This document shows, in pieces, positions 34,586 through 44,999 of a DNA stretch of 64,000 nt. Source of the DNA: Sceloporus undulatus (lineage: Eukaryota; Chordata; Lepidosauria; Squamata; Phrynosomatidae); the NCBI RefSeq assembly GCF_019175285.1, contig NC_056527.1:115882248-115946247 (forward strand), given 5' to 3'. The position numbers were made by a program, and so were the translations under genes. Below the pieces are notes generated by a model, which worked only from the letters and a program-made list of their open reading frames with translations, was not told where the DNA came from and did not search any database. Each line of letters starts with the position of its first letter. Positions within the stretch are counted from its first letter, which is position 1.

Positions 34586-34612
34586 GAGAAGTGGGAAAAT
34601 ACAAATAAAACT

Positions 34613-34652
34613 TCTTCTTCTTCTTCTTCTTCTTCTTATTATTATTATTAGA
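34613..34652. repeat. CTT/ATT microsatellite
   Basis: About eight CTT units followed by ATT. Confidence 0.95.
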
Positions 34653-34755
34653 GTACAATTTTTAAAAAGATAAGAGCAGTCAAAAACCAGACACTTTAAA
34701 ATAATAGAACAACCCCTGCCCTTCCTTTCCCAGATGCAGGAGGTAGGCTGAGTTG

Positions 34756-35155
34756 NNNNNNNNNNNNNNNNNNNNNNNNNNNNNNNNNNNNNNNNNNNNN
34801 NNNNNNNNNNNNNNNNNNNNNNNNNNNNNNNNNNNNNNNNNNNNNNNNNNNNNNNNNNNNNNNNNNNNNNNNNNNNNNNNNNNNNNNNNNNNNNNNNNNN
34901 NNNNNNNNNNNNNNNNNNNNNNNNNNNNNNNNNNNNNNNNNNNNNNNNNNNNNNNNNNNNNNNNNNNNNNNNNNNNNNNNNNNNNNNNNNNNNNNNNNNN
35001 NNNNNNNNNNNNNNNNNNNNNNNNNNNNNNNNNNNNNNNNNNNNNNNNNNNNNNNNNNNNNNNNNNNNNNNNNNNNNNNNNNNNNNNNNNNNNNNNNNNN
35101 NNNNNNNNNNNNNNNNNNNNNNNNNNNNNNNNNNNNNNNNNNNNNNNNNNNNNNN
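34756..35155. other. Assembly gap (400 N)
   Basis: Exactly 400 N, probably a nominal size. It lies about 540 bp upstream of the HES7 start and may hide promoter sequence. Confidence 1.
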
Positions 35156-35690
35156 AAAAAAATACCTAGTTTTCTAAACATTGCATCCATATTCTGAATC
35201 TTTGGCTAATGCTTTCCTGATAGTCGGCTTATTGCCTGCATCAGTGGGCCTTGGTTGCTTTTTCAATGCAACACCTTTATGTTTTTCTTGTTAAGAATAT
35301 ATACCTGTAAGCTGGCAAATTCCCTAAGGATCTGACTGCCTCCCTCCTGGGAATTAGTTCTGGGGTCTGGGGTCCACTTTTCTGAGGTTCCCCCTTTCTT
35401 TTCCCCCTTTTGTAACCCAACTTTTAAAGCCCACTTCTCTTTTGACAAAGGAGGGAAGAGCATCCCTGAGTCCCACCAGACCCTTGGAGGGCTGCCTTTG
35501 CTCTTCTTCACACCTCTGCAGGAGGTTTTTTGGGAGGAGGAGAAGATGGAAGGGGGATGCAAGGAGGAGGGGGGCATGAAAGGGGTTGGTTTGGGGGCAG
35601 AGAAGAGGCAGGCCTGGCTGGTGCATGGGCCATCCTCTGGGCTAAGGGCTGGGCAAGGAAGAGGAGAGAGGAGCTTTGGCAGCGCAAGGG

Positions 35691-35723
35691 ATGGTGACCA
35701 CCGACAGCACTGAGCCCGGAGGG
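35691..35723 (+). CDS. HES7: HES7 coding exon 1 (11 codons)
   Basis: ATG with G at -3 and +4, encoding [11 protein letters not shown] and followed directly by the donor GTGAGA at phase 0. It fits the start of human HES7 (MVTRDRAENRDGPK, from memory) and the phase of exon 2. It is short and has no upstream TATA, so it is less certain than the other exons. Confidence 0.72.
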
Positions 35724-38700
35724 GTGAGAAAGGTAGTAGCTGGGGACCCCCGGAGAAGGAAAGGGATGCTGGCTCCAATGGGGAGAGTGCCGTTGGTGGA
35801 GGTCAAGATCCTGGGGGCACCTTATCCTTGCACTTTTTCTATTCTATTGTAACCTGCCTTGATCCTTCTGGAAAGGCAGGACAGAAATAAAATCTATTAT
35901 TATTATTTCTAGGTCTGGCAGTATGGGTGAAGGAAGGGAGAGATCTACCTGGAATCCTCTTGGCATCCCCAACTAGAGTGCTGTTGTTATTGTTGTCTCC
36001 AGAGCTATAGCTCAAACCATAACCATGCTGGCTCTCCCAGCTAGAGCAGGCCCATTGAATCAATGGGGTTTACGCATGTCTTGACTCCTCACTGTTGATT
36101 CAGTAGGAGCCTTCAAGTCCTTTCCGACTTAGGGCAGTCCTAAGGTGGCCTTATCACTGGGGTTTCTTGGCACGATTTGTTCAGAGGGGCTTTGCCTTTG
36201 CTGCCCTCTAAGGATGAGAGAGTGTGACTTGCCCAAAAGGTTGAGCAGGGATTCGAACCCTAGTCCCCAGAGTTATAGTCCAATGCTCAAACCATAACCA
36301 TGTTGGCTCTCCTGGCTAGAGTAGACCCATTGAATCTATATGCCTTGATTCGTCACTGACTGTTGATTCAATGGGCCTATGCACATGTGTGTGTAAGTGT
36401 GTCTTGTGTGCCTTCAAGTCATTTCTGGCTGATGGCAATCCTAACCTGACCTTATAAATTGGGTTTCCTTGGCAAGATTTGTTCAGCGTTGCCTTTGCTG
36501 CCCCACTGAGGCTGAGAGAGTGTGACTTGCCCAAGGTCACCCAGTGTCTGAGCAGGGATCCCAATGCATCTGAGGAAGTAGATTGAAGTCTAGGAAAGCT
36601 CATGCTGCCAATTTCTTTCCTTCCGTTAGTCTCAAAGGTGCTAGATGATCTCTCTTAAGTACTGATCCTACAGACTAACCTCCAGAGTCATAGCTCAAAC
36701 CATAATCATGCTGGCTCTCCCAGCTAGAGTAGGCCCATTGAATCAATGGGTCTTTGCAAATTGGGATTCCTCGAAGGCTCAGCTAGAGTCCAGGTTAAGT
36801 CTTGACTCATGTCTAACCACTGATTCAGTGCTTGTACTCTGAACTGGGACTAACCAAGAGGATTCTGATCCAAATCTGTCCCTTTTCAAGTGGCTTGTTT
36901 TTCCAGGGCCTGCCTTCCTTCGCATCCACTGCAGCTTTTCTCTTTGGGATTGAGGCCAGGCTGACCTCTGGTTGACTGCTCAACAAAAGGAGAGAGTTTT
37001 AAAAGATCAAAAGAGTGAAAAGAGATGCATAGAAAGCCAGGGAAAAGAGGGGAGGAAGGAGAGGAGGGAAGGTGGTGGATTAGAACCCAGGACTAGAAAT
37101 GGGAAGGAAGGAGGGAAAGAGGTTGTGGTCTCCTCTTTCCTGAGATGTGCTTCCCTTTTCTCTTATTTTAAAAAGAGAATATATCCAGAGGGAGCCTGGA
37201 TGTTGGCCATAGAGCAAACCATGCAAAATCCACAAAACAGTGATTTTTTTTAACTTTGTAAAATGAATAATAAAAAATATATATTTTTAAAAAACAGTGA
37301 TACTTTTATTAGGCCAATCAAAATGCAAACCATAATTGTCGTAGCAGGCTTTTGAAAAAGGGCTCAAAAGCTTGCAATGTGTATCAGATACATTTAGGCC
37401 CAATAATCACTGTTTCGTGGATTTGGGATGATCCTGTACAGTACTTTAAAAAGGAAAGTTGATTTTGGACTACAACTCCCAGAATCCCCAGGCTGCATGC
37501 AGGCTGGAGGATTGGGGGAGCTGTAATCCAACCTCCTGCCAGGTCAGGGCAGGATCACCGTTCCATCCCAACCTAAGGTGGCCTAGCAGACTATCTTGGG
37601 ATGCTTTTTCTGGGCTGGGAATCATCCCAAAATCATGGTTCATATGGGGCAGAGCTTGGTGCATTGGGAGGGCAGGAGCAGAGATATTTCCATTTTGTAC
37701 TTAAATTGGGAAGGGGGGCCCCTTCTCGGAAGGCTAGCTTTTGTTCAAGATGGTGGGTTTATACCTGGCAAACCTCAGTCCAATTGCTTGTCCCAACCAG
37801 AGGAGACCTATGGAATCAGTGGGATTTCCACAAGCGTTGATGCTCCATTGGATCTGCTCCAGTTGGGTCTTGGATTTTAAGTGCTCTGGTGGTTGCTTCC
37901 ATGACTGCTTTGGTGGTCCAGCCTTAAGTCAATTTTGGATTGGGGAATGGTGCAGGAAAAGGCAATTTTGGATTGAAGGACGTACTAATCATATTTTGTT
38001 TTCTTTTGACCAGCGGACAATGCATTTCACGCATTCACTGTCCACAGCGCCTCTAAAGGGAAAGGGCAAAGGTGGCACAAGAGGAAATGTAGGGCTGCTC
38101 AAAGGCCCACATTTATGGGGTTGGCAAAGGGGAGGGTGAGTTGAGGGTGGGTGGGTGGGGTGGGTGAGATGAAGGTAAAAGCATGGGTGGCTTACTTGCT
38201 CCAAGGCCTGGATTCACAGCAGAAACAAGCCCAGTGGTTTCCACATCAATGGATCGAGAAATCTGTTCTGGGTTTTAGGATGAACTTTGAAAAAAAACTA
38301 TCAGATGCTCAACTTTGTTGGGGGACTCTTTGGTGTAAGGTGCACTGTAGAAATAATCCAGTGTGACACTGCTTTCACTGCTATGGTGCCATCCTATGGA
38401 ATCCTGGGATTTGTAGTTTGCTGTAGCACCAGAGCTCGCTGACGGAGAAGGTTAAAAGAACAAAACTACACATACCAGAATCCCATAGTATTGAGCCATG
38501 ACAGTTAAAGCGGTATCAAAGTGGGTTAATTCTGCAGTTTGGATGCAACCTTGACCCCCAATAAAAAGCCATGTTTTAACTTGGTGCTCCAAAGAAACCA
38601 ACCTTATCAACTGGCAGTCCAAGGGAAAGGTGTTCCATTAATGGGGTGCCACCACAGATAAGGCCCTGTCCCATGTCCCAGCATAATATATGGTTCCCAC

Positions 38701-41700
38701 TGTTGGGACATGAAGGAACGCTTCTCAAGCAGATTGCAGATTTCAGGTAGGTACAGTGGGCCCTTGGTATCCACTCGGGTTTGGTTTTAGGATCCCCTGT
38801 GGATACCAAAATTTGTGGATGCTCAAGTCCCATTAAATACAACAGCATAGTAAAATGGTGTCCCTTATATAAAATGGCAAAATCAAGGTTTGCTTTTTAG
38901 AATATATATATATATATATAGAATATTTTCAATCTGTGGATGCTTGAATCCATGGGTAAAGAATCCGTGGATAAGGTGGGCTGACTGTTTAATAATGGCT
39001 AGTTAAAATGCAATCTGGAGAGTTGGGAAGGATTAACAAATCCTATTGCTATGCTGCTCAGAAGTGCTGTGTTCAAGGGTAGAAGCCAAGAGAAATGGTT
39101 TCTTTCTTTCTTTCTTTTCTTCCTTCCTTGCAGCCTTCCAACCCATTGCCTACATAACTACCACCCCCCTGTGGCTCACTTGAAAGAAAGGCCCTTTTCA
39201 CATCTGAATGCAAGGCAAATCCAAATCTGCAAAGGAACATCTGTATCGGAAACAAATCCTGAACCCTTAGATGCAGTAGCAAATTTACTTGAAAGCTTAA
39301 CTTCCTAACTCCATAGGACTTATCTTGAGGGAAATCAGGGGTCAAAGAAAGCATTGCCCCTCCAAATAAGAATTCTGCCCCATGCCTCAGAAAAGAAGTT
39401 TTCCTTCAGTCCCCAAATTTCTAGCAAATTGCAGAGAATGGGATGCTGAAAATCATTCCCACACAGAAGTCTTCTATTTGTTGTATTTGCCTTTCCTTGG
39501 GAACTTTGCCTTTTCTTGGAATGTCTACACTTTGTTTATAAATGCTCAGCTGAAGTATTGAGCTACTGTAGTTCTAGATATTTGGTCTGCAATGGTCTGC
39601 ATTGCTCTATGTGTGTCTCTGTGTGCATGGATGTGTGCACATGCACCCGGCTCAGAATAGCCACCCACCCCATGCAGGGGTCAACCCCCGACTTGTTTGT
39701 CTATTCAGATGCTGAAGCCCCTGGTCGAGAAGCGTCGGCGGGACCGGATCAACCAGAGCCTGGAGGAACTGCGCCTGCTTCTCCTCCAAAGGACCCACTG
39801 CCAGGTCAGTGAGTGGGGCCCCCTGTAGTTTGACTCTGATGGGTCCCATGCAGGATGCCCCGATCCTCTCCAAGAACATCCATTTAGGATCCTATCACAC
39901 CTGGGGTAGCCTTGTGGCATTTAGATTTTTCCTCCTAGGAAGCATTAGAGTCCATTGAACCACCTTCATGTGCCTTGAACTGCATGGTGCATTAATTTTC
40001 TTTAACTGCCAGCAGGTGGAGCTGTTGCGCTAGTCTTTTTTTAAAAAGGCCCTTTTGTTAAAGGAATGCCAAGTCCAAGTGGTGCTTTTTAAAAAGTGGA
40101 GAAATAAGTGAACCTGGACACTTGGTCAGGTATTCTCTATGGTTATTCGTGTCTTGTCCAACTTTGGTTTTCAATCATAATTAGTACTTTGCAGGAATTT
40201 GTAGTACACACTTTCAGTTCATCTATTATGGGGATGGAGTGGAAGAGGTGGGACTCTTGTGGCACTCCAGACACATGAACTGCAGCTCCTAGCATTCCTC
40301 ATTTGGTTATGCTTTCTAAGGGAGATGGGAGCTGCAGTCAAACAGTATCTGAATGGCCAGGTGGTTCCTAATGATGAAATCTTGGCTCAGTTCCAAAGCA
40401 GAATAATCTCCCAAGAAGGAACCAGAGCAGTAAAACAATACCTTTATTGTGGCCAAACTGTGTGCAAGCTTTTGTCTTAACAGAACTCTTCTTCAAGTAA
40501 GATGTTAAAAGGGCAGGATGGGGAGGCCAGGCAGAGAATTAGCTGAATCCTTTGCCCCCAATTTCCAGACATTTGGCAATGTTTACAACCAGAGCTTGGA
40601 AAGGGTTTAACTACAACACCCAGAATCCCCAAGGACAGAGGAAGATAGGGAAGTTGCAAAGTCCCAAAAAACTCCAAGCTATGCTGAAAATTTCCTAAAC
40701 AGGGTCACAGCTGAGCCTTGGACTATAGCTCCCATAATTCTTTCTCCAGCTTGGCCAATGGGAGTTGCAGTCCCAAAGTGGTCCTCTTCCAGCATCTAGC
40801 AGAAAGGGGTGCAAAACCCGGGAAGGTCCTACTTGGACTAGAACTCCCAGAATCCTCTAGCCAGCATAGGATGGCTATTCTGGCTTCACCTATAGCCATG
40901 CTGACAGGGGGATTCTGGGATCTGTAGAACTGAACACAGAGCTTGCATTTAGTGGTCAGGTCTCCCTGGCAAAGTTGGCCTGCTTTGCTACCTTTTCTCG
41001 GTGACATGTATCGCTTCAGCCACCTTCTTGGTCTCTCTCTTTTTACAGACTCTGAAGAAACCGAAAGTGGAGAAAGCCGAAATCCTGGAGATGGCCGTGA
41101 GATACCTGCGAGAGATGAACTCTTCTGCGAAATCCCAGGGTACAACTGACCTGCATGTCGGGGGTGAGGGGGAGTGTATGCGCATGTGCACAGCGGGACC
41201 GGGGTTGGCACCGCTGGCGGCAGCCCAGGAGGCATCCTGGCAACCAGGTAACAAGACACGCAAGGAAAGGGACAACCTAAAACCAACACTGTTTTCACCC
41301 CTGGATCCTCCATCAGACACATTTTAGGAAAGGGACTTCTTTGGGACTACAACTCCCAGAATCCCCTGCCAGCATGTCCAGTGGGAGGTGCAGTCCCAAA
41401 GGAGCACTCTTGCCCTCAATAGCTAGTGAATCTAAACTTGGGAAAGGGACTTTTGATGGACTACAACCCTCTGGAATCTCCTAGAGAGGAACGGAACCAT
41501 TGCAATGCAATGCCTCCGATTCCTAACTCTCTCAGGCGTTCCAAGAGGATGTCATGGTCAATCGTGGCCAAAGCCACTGAGAGAGGTCTAAGAGCACCCA
41601 CAGGGTCACACCTCCCCATGTCGATGCCCAGATGAAGGCTATCAGCCAAGGCAACCATGGCAGTCTCAACTCCATGTCCTCTCCTAAAGCCGGTTTGAAA

Positions 41701-43086
41701 TGGATTTAGATAATTGGTTTCATCCAAGACAACCTGGAGCTGAAGGGCCACTTTGCTTAAGAATGGCAAATGAGATACTGGCCTATAGCTGTTCATATCC
41801 AGGGGGTCCAGGGTAGTTTTTTTCAGAGGCGGCCTAACAGCCGCTTCCTTCAAACAAGATGGAAATTGACCTTCCCTAAGGGATGCAATGACAATGTCTC
41901 TAAGAAACATCCTCAAGGCATCTCCCCCTGGATGGCCAGCCATGACAGGCAAGGATCAAGAGGGCAGGTTGTCTTCTTCACACTACCAAGGAGCTTGTTT
42001 ACATCATTGGTACTCAGACTGATCCAGTATAATCTCATCCATGGAGTTGCTGGACAGGGCACTTAAAGCAGTCTCAAACTGGATTCTTTCTGAATTGTGT
42101 ATTGGCCCATTGTAGCCATTCAAACTTCCCTACCCCTTTTAGACATTTTTAAAAATTGGAAATCTTTCAAAATAAGGAAAGAGTGAAGGCCGCCATTCAT
42201 TGTCACCTTTGGTCCCTTCCTGCCCAGGTGTGTCAGACGACAAAACCCATCACTCCCAGCTAGTGTGTCCTCCTTCTGGGTCAATGGGGCAGGACCTCCA
42301 CTTTGTATTTTAATCCAGACTTGCAAAGAGACTCCAAAAGGCCAAACTCTATCTTGTGAAATAGATTCAGCACCTTGCATAGCTCCCTTTTCAACTTGGG
42401 GCTGAAACCAAGAGTGGATACGTTGCCTCTCTGTCGCCGACATGAGACCCACTAACTTCTCAGAGATTCCCCTTGAATATTTAGGTTTCAGCCTTAAAGC
42501 CACAGGGGACAAACTGCCCTGTTATTATGGAAACCCGCCAGCAGCCACCAAGGGAGTGCTGATGGGCATTGTAGTACCAGCCATCTAGAGACCATTTGCC
42601 TGGAGGTTGTTCTCCACTCAGGTTGACAGCCACACACTGGAATGACCAGCCTTCTCCCTGGCTTTTCCCAATGTCACTCCGCCAGGTGCTGACCTCTCGG
42701 AAAACCGGACCCTGCAGACCTGCTACATGATGGGATTTAGGGAGTGCCTCCTGGGCTTGGCGGCCTTCATCCAACAAGCCCACCCTTCGGCCCAAAGCCG
42801 CCTCCTGGATACTTTGCACCTGTACCTGGAAGCCCACCCTCAAGACTGGAGCTATGCCGCCTTCTCCCCGAGTCCTTCTTCCTTGGAGGGTTCGCCTCCA
42901 AGGACTCCTGAGGCCTTCAGCTCGCCCGTGAAGACGTTGGATGAGCCATTGCGGCCGAATCCGGACCCCACTTGTTCCGGCACAGGACCCCTCGAGAGCC
43001 GACGCAGAGATGCCCATGAAGGCACCAGCAGCCCTACCAAGAGGATGGTTGCTCCACCGCCGGCCTTCTGGCGCCCTTGGCCCTGA
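35691..43086 (+). CDS. HES7: HES7, bHLH-Orange repressor of the segmentation clock (4 exons)
   Basis: The spliced CDS joins 35691-35723, 39709-39804, 41049-41139 and 42686-43086 and gives 206 residues (human about 225). All introns are GT-AG, in phases 0, 0 and 1. Exon 1 reads [11 protein letters not shown], matching the MVT start of mammalian HES7. Exon 2 holds [20 protein letters not shown] and exon 3 [20 protein letters not shown]. Exon 4 starts after a split Gly codon, carries the Orange domain ([16 protein letters not shown]) and ends [10 protein letters not shown], the HES7-type C terminus. In mammals HES7 is a nuclear Notch-pathway oscillator that represses itself and Lfng in presomitic mesoderm. 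The downstream lipoxygenase in the same orientation supports orthology by synteny. Introns carry a SINE array, MITEs and a truncated LINE. An assembly gap lies 540 bp upstream. Confidence 0.93.
35845..35912 (+). mobile_element. L2-like LINE 3' tail in HES7 intron 1
   Basis: TTGTAACCTGCCTTGATCC, GGCAGGACAGAAATAAAATC, short ATT tail. Confidence 0.55.
35990..36760 (-). repeat. Local array of SINE-bearing units in HES7 intron 1
   Basis: GAGTAGGCCCATTGAATC-like words recur at about 36044, 36322 and 36729, each next to a reverse SINE copy (36105-36310, 36398-36560 plus 36675-36715). The second SINE is split by a snap-back repeat (36562-36672). Confidence 0.6.
38339..38550. mobile_element. Palindromic MITE (family A) in HES7 intron 1
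   Basis: TGCACTGTAGAAATAATCC to GCAGTTTGGATGCAACC. Confidence 0.82.
38752..38990. mobile_element. Tigger-like MITE in HES7 intron 1
   Basis: Begins TACAGTGGGCCCTTGGTATC, ends GGGCTGACTGTT, with GTGGATACCAAAAT and GTGGATGCTCAAGTC inside. An AT microsatellite (38900-38920) lies within. Confidence 0.65.
39709..39804 (+). CDS. HES7: HES7 coding exon 2 (basic region and helix 1)
   Basis: The exon is 96 nt, with acceptor TCTATTCAG and donor GTCAGT. It encodes [20 protein letters not shown] through QRTHCQ. Confidence 0.95.
40716..40935. repeat. Short palindromic repeats (ACTCCCAGAATCC family) in HES7 intron 2
   Basis: Two inverted pairs: GGACTATAGCTCCCAT with GGGAGTTGCAGTCC, and CTCCCAGAATCCTCTAG with GGGGGATTCTGGGATC. 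A relative is at 41338-41405. Confidence 0.55.
41049..41139 (+). CDS. HES7: HES7 coding exon 3 (loop and helix 2)
   Basis: The exon is 91 nt, with acceptor TTTTTACAG and donor GTACAA at phase 1. It encodes [20 protein letters not shown] and a short tail ending in a split Gly. Confidence 0.92.
41461..42000 (-). mobile_element. L2/CR1-clade LINE fragment in HES7 intron 3
   Basis: The same family as the element at 26649-28310. It keeps [35 protein letters not shown] and [18 protein letters not shown] but is broken and truncated at both ends. Confidence 0.85.
42686..43086 (+). CDS. HES7: HES7 coding exon 4 (Orange domain and WRPWP)
   Basis: The acceptor is CTCCGCCAG. The exon encodes the Orange domain, then a Pro/Ser-rich region, then [11 protein letters not shown] and TGA. 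Confidence 0.95.
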
Positions 43087-43088
43087 GT

Positions 43089-43168
43089 AATAAACACTCC
43101 CATCCTCCCGTCTCTGTCCAAACTCTCTTTGCTTTGTACATAAATGATAATAGTAATAATAATAAAAA
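43089..43168 (+). terminator. HES7: HES7 polyadenylation signals
   Basis: AATAAA lies two bases after the stop codon (43089-43094) and a second AATAAA at 43161-43166 is followed by the GT-rich TTGTGTTGGG (43181-43190). The second is the likelier working site and predicts a 3' UTR of roughly 100 nt. Confidence 0.5.
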
Positions 43169-44010
43169 TATCTTTATATCTTGTGTTGGGTTCCCCGGCG
43201 GGGTGCCTTGATGGTATATGTGACGGGAATGTGCTCCTACCCACCCAAAATGTAGCACTCTTCTCTCTGAGAAAGCTAGCTGATTTCTTAAGGCCAAGTA
43301 GCTTGGGCCACTTGCTAGCCTCAGTGCTTAGCCCTGGATCCTTTTCTCAGCATCTTTCTTTATAAATAAATAATAATAATAATAATTAAAAAAATCAGGT
43401 TAACCTCCCTACAGCTCCAAAATAAAACAAGTTTATAAATTGCATCTTGGATTCGCACAAAGGCCTTGCAGGTAAGTACAGGGCTTGTTCCTCTGCCAAG
43501 GGAGATGCTTGGACTGTTTTCAACAGATGCAAGGTAGGAGGAAACCTGGAGTTTTCAGCTTCTCCTTGTACCTCTGTGCTCCATGCTGGGAAAAGCCTAG
43601 TATTTGATTTCTCCCAAGTCCTGCAGCCACACAATTTCTAGAACCCATTGAAGGAAAGGTCTTTGCAACCTGTAGGTTGGGAAATAATATATCTGTATCA
43701 TTTTCCTTTCCTCCTCAGCTAGTAACATTTCTTTCCCCCCATCTTGTATAGCTGGAGTCCCTTCCCGTGTGATTTTTTTTTTTTTGTGTGTGTTTCTATT
43801 AAGATAAATGATGATAACAAACTTCGGTCTGCTCATGTAATATGTTTTGTACCTTAGGAGATACTAGAATTTCAGTATGCAAAGGGATCTTGTACCTTGG
43901 AGACTAAAAAAAGCTTTCGTAGACTTGGTTTACTTCCTCAGATGCATGCATCTATGAAAGCTTATGCTACAAGACACCTTTCATACTGACATTCCAGGCA
44001 TACGTGCCTA
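43095..44010. other. HES7 downstream flank
   Basis: AAT-rich runs at 43150-43170 and 43368-43390 and a snap-back repeat at 43865-43985; no gene. Confidence 0.45.
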
Positions 44011-44013
44011 TGA

Positions 44014-44239
44014 GCGCTGCCACACTGCAGAATGAATGCAGTTTGACACCACTTTAACTGCCATGGTGCAATGCTATACACTATAGAATCCTGGGATTTG
44101 TAGTTTGCTGTAGCACCTGAGCTCTCTGACTGAGAGGTTGAATAATTTACAAAACTACATATCCCCAAATGTCATAGCACTGAGCCATGGCAGTTAAAGC
44201 AGGGTCAAACTACATTCATTCTGCAGTATAGATGCAGCC
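44014..44239. mobile_element. Palindromic MITE (family A)
   Basis: GCTGCCACACTGCAGAATG to CTGCAGTATAGATGCAGCC. Confidence 0.82.
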
Positions 44240-44844
44240 TAGGCCTCTGAGTCTTGGAGAATTGGTTTGCTTTTTAGGATGGTGAGAGTGATAGGTGCCA
44301 TGTGTGGGTTTCCCTATACAGTATGCATGTTTGCAAACATATATCCCTCTGAAATAAAGGTAAATTCTTTTGCTTTTAAATAGTTTTAATTTTCTATCTT
44401 TGTCCAGACTTGCAGATTTTATTACTGTTATTTTTATTATTATTATTAAATTTTAATCACAGCTTGTATTTGTAATTATTCTTTTTGTTCTTGTTGATTT
44501 TTACTTTTTTGGTTTGAAATTAGTGTTTCTAGGACCTAACTTTATTTGAATTCTACAGGTGGAATCCTTCCGGATTGAAGTTAACCATGCTTTAATCCCA
44601 CTGAAGTCAATGGCACATCATTCATGATTTCAGTTCCATTGGTTTCAGTGGGACTAAGGCAGGAGGAGCAGAGTCCAGATCCAAAGCCCAAGTGCATAAT
44701 TTAATAAAAATACATTTATTCATTGAAAACCTGTGTAAGCATTCATTCTTTATAACCACCATTTTGTTTTGTTTGAGAAACATATTGCCTGTGAAGCAAA
44801 ACAAAACATTAAGGTCTGTTTTCAGAACAAATTTATAGTAAAGT

Positions 44845-44955
44845 GGGTGTTGGATGGGCATTTTTCAGGAGTGCAATAGTGGAGCGTTCCTGAAAGCAGG
44901 GGATCGGAATAGATGGCCCTTGTGGCCCCTTCCAGCATTTCTAAGATCTGAATAA
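44845..44955 (+). mobile_element. CR1 LINE 3' end
   Basis: GGATCGGAATAGATGGCCC, CCCCTTCCAGCATTTCT. Confidence 0.6.
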
Positions 44956-44999
44956 CTGTTTCAGCAATAGGATTTTGGATTAGATAGGCTTCCCTTCAT

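Noticed and set aside
34696-35190. Open frames across the N gap
   Set aside because: They consist of unknown bases.
35263-35778. 171-codon minus-strand frame
   Set aside because: Antisense to HES7 exon 1; Pro/Ser-rich text without domain support.
40723-41322. 199-codon minus-strand frame
   Set aside because: Antisense to HES7 exon 3 and nearby palindromic repeats; no motif support.
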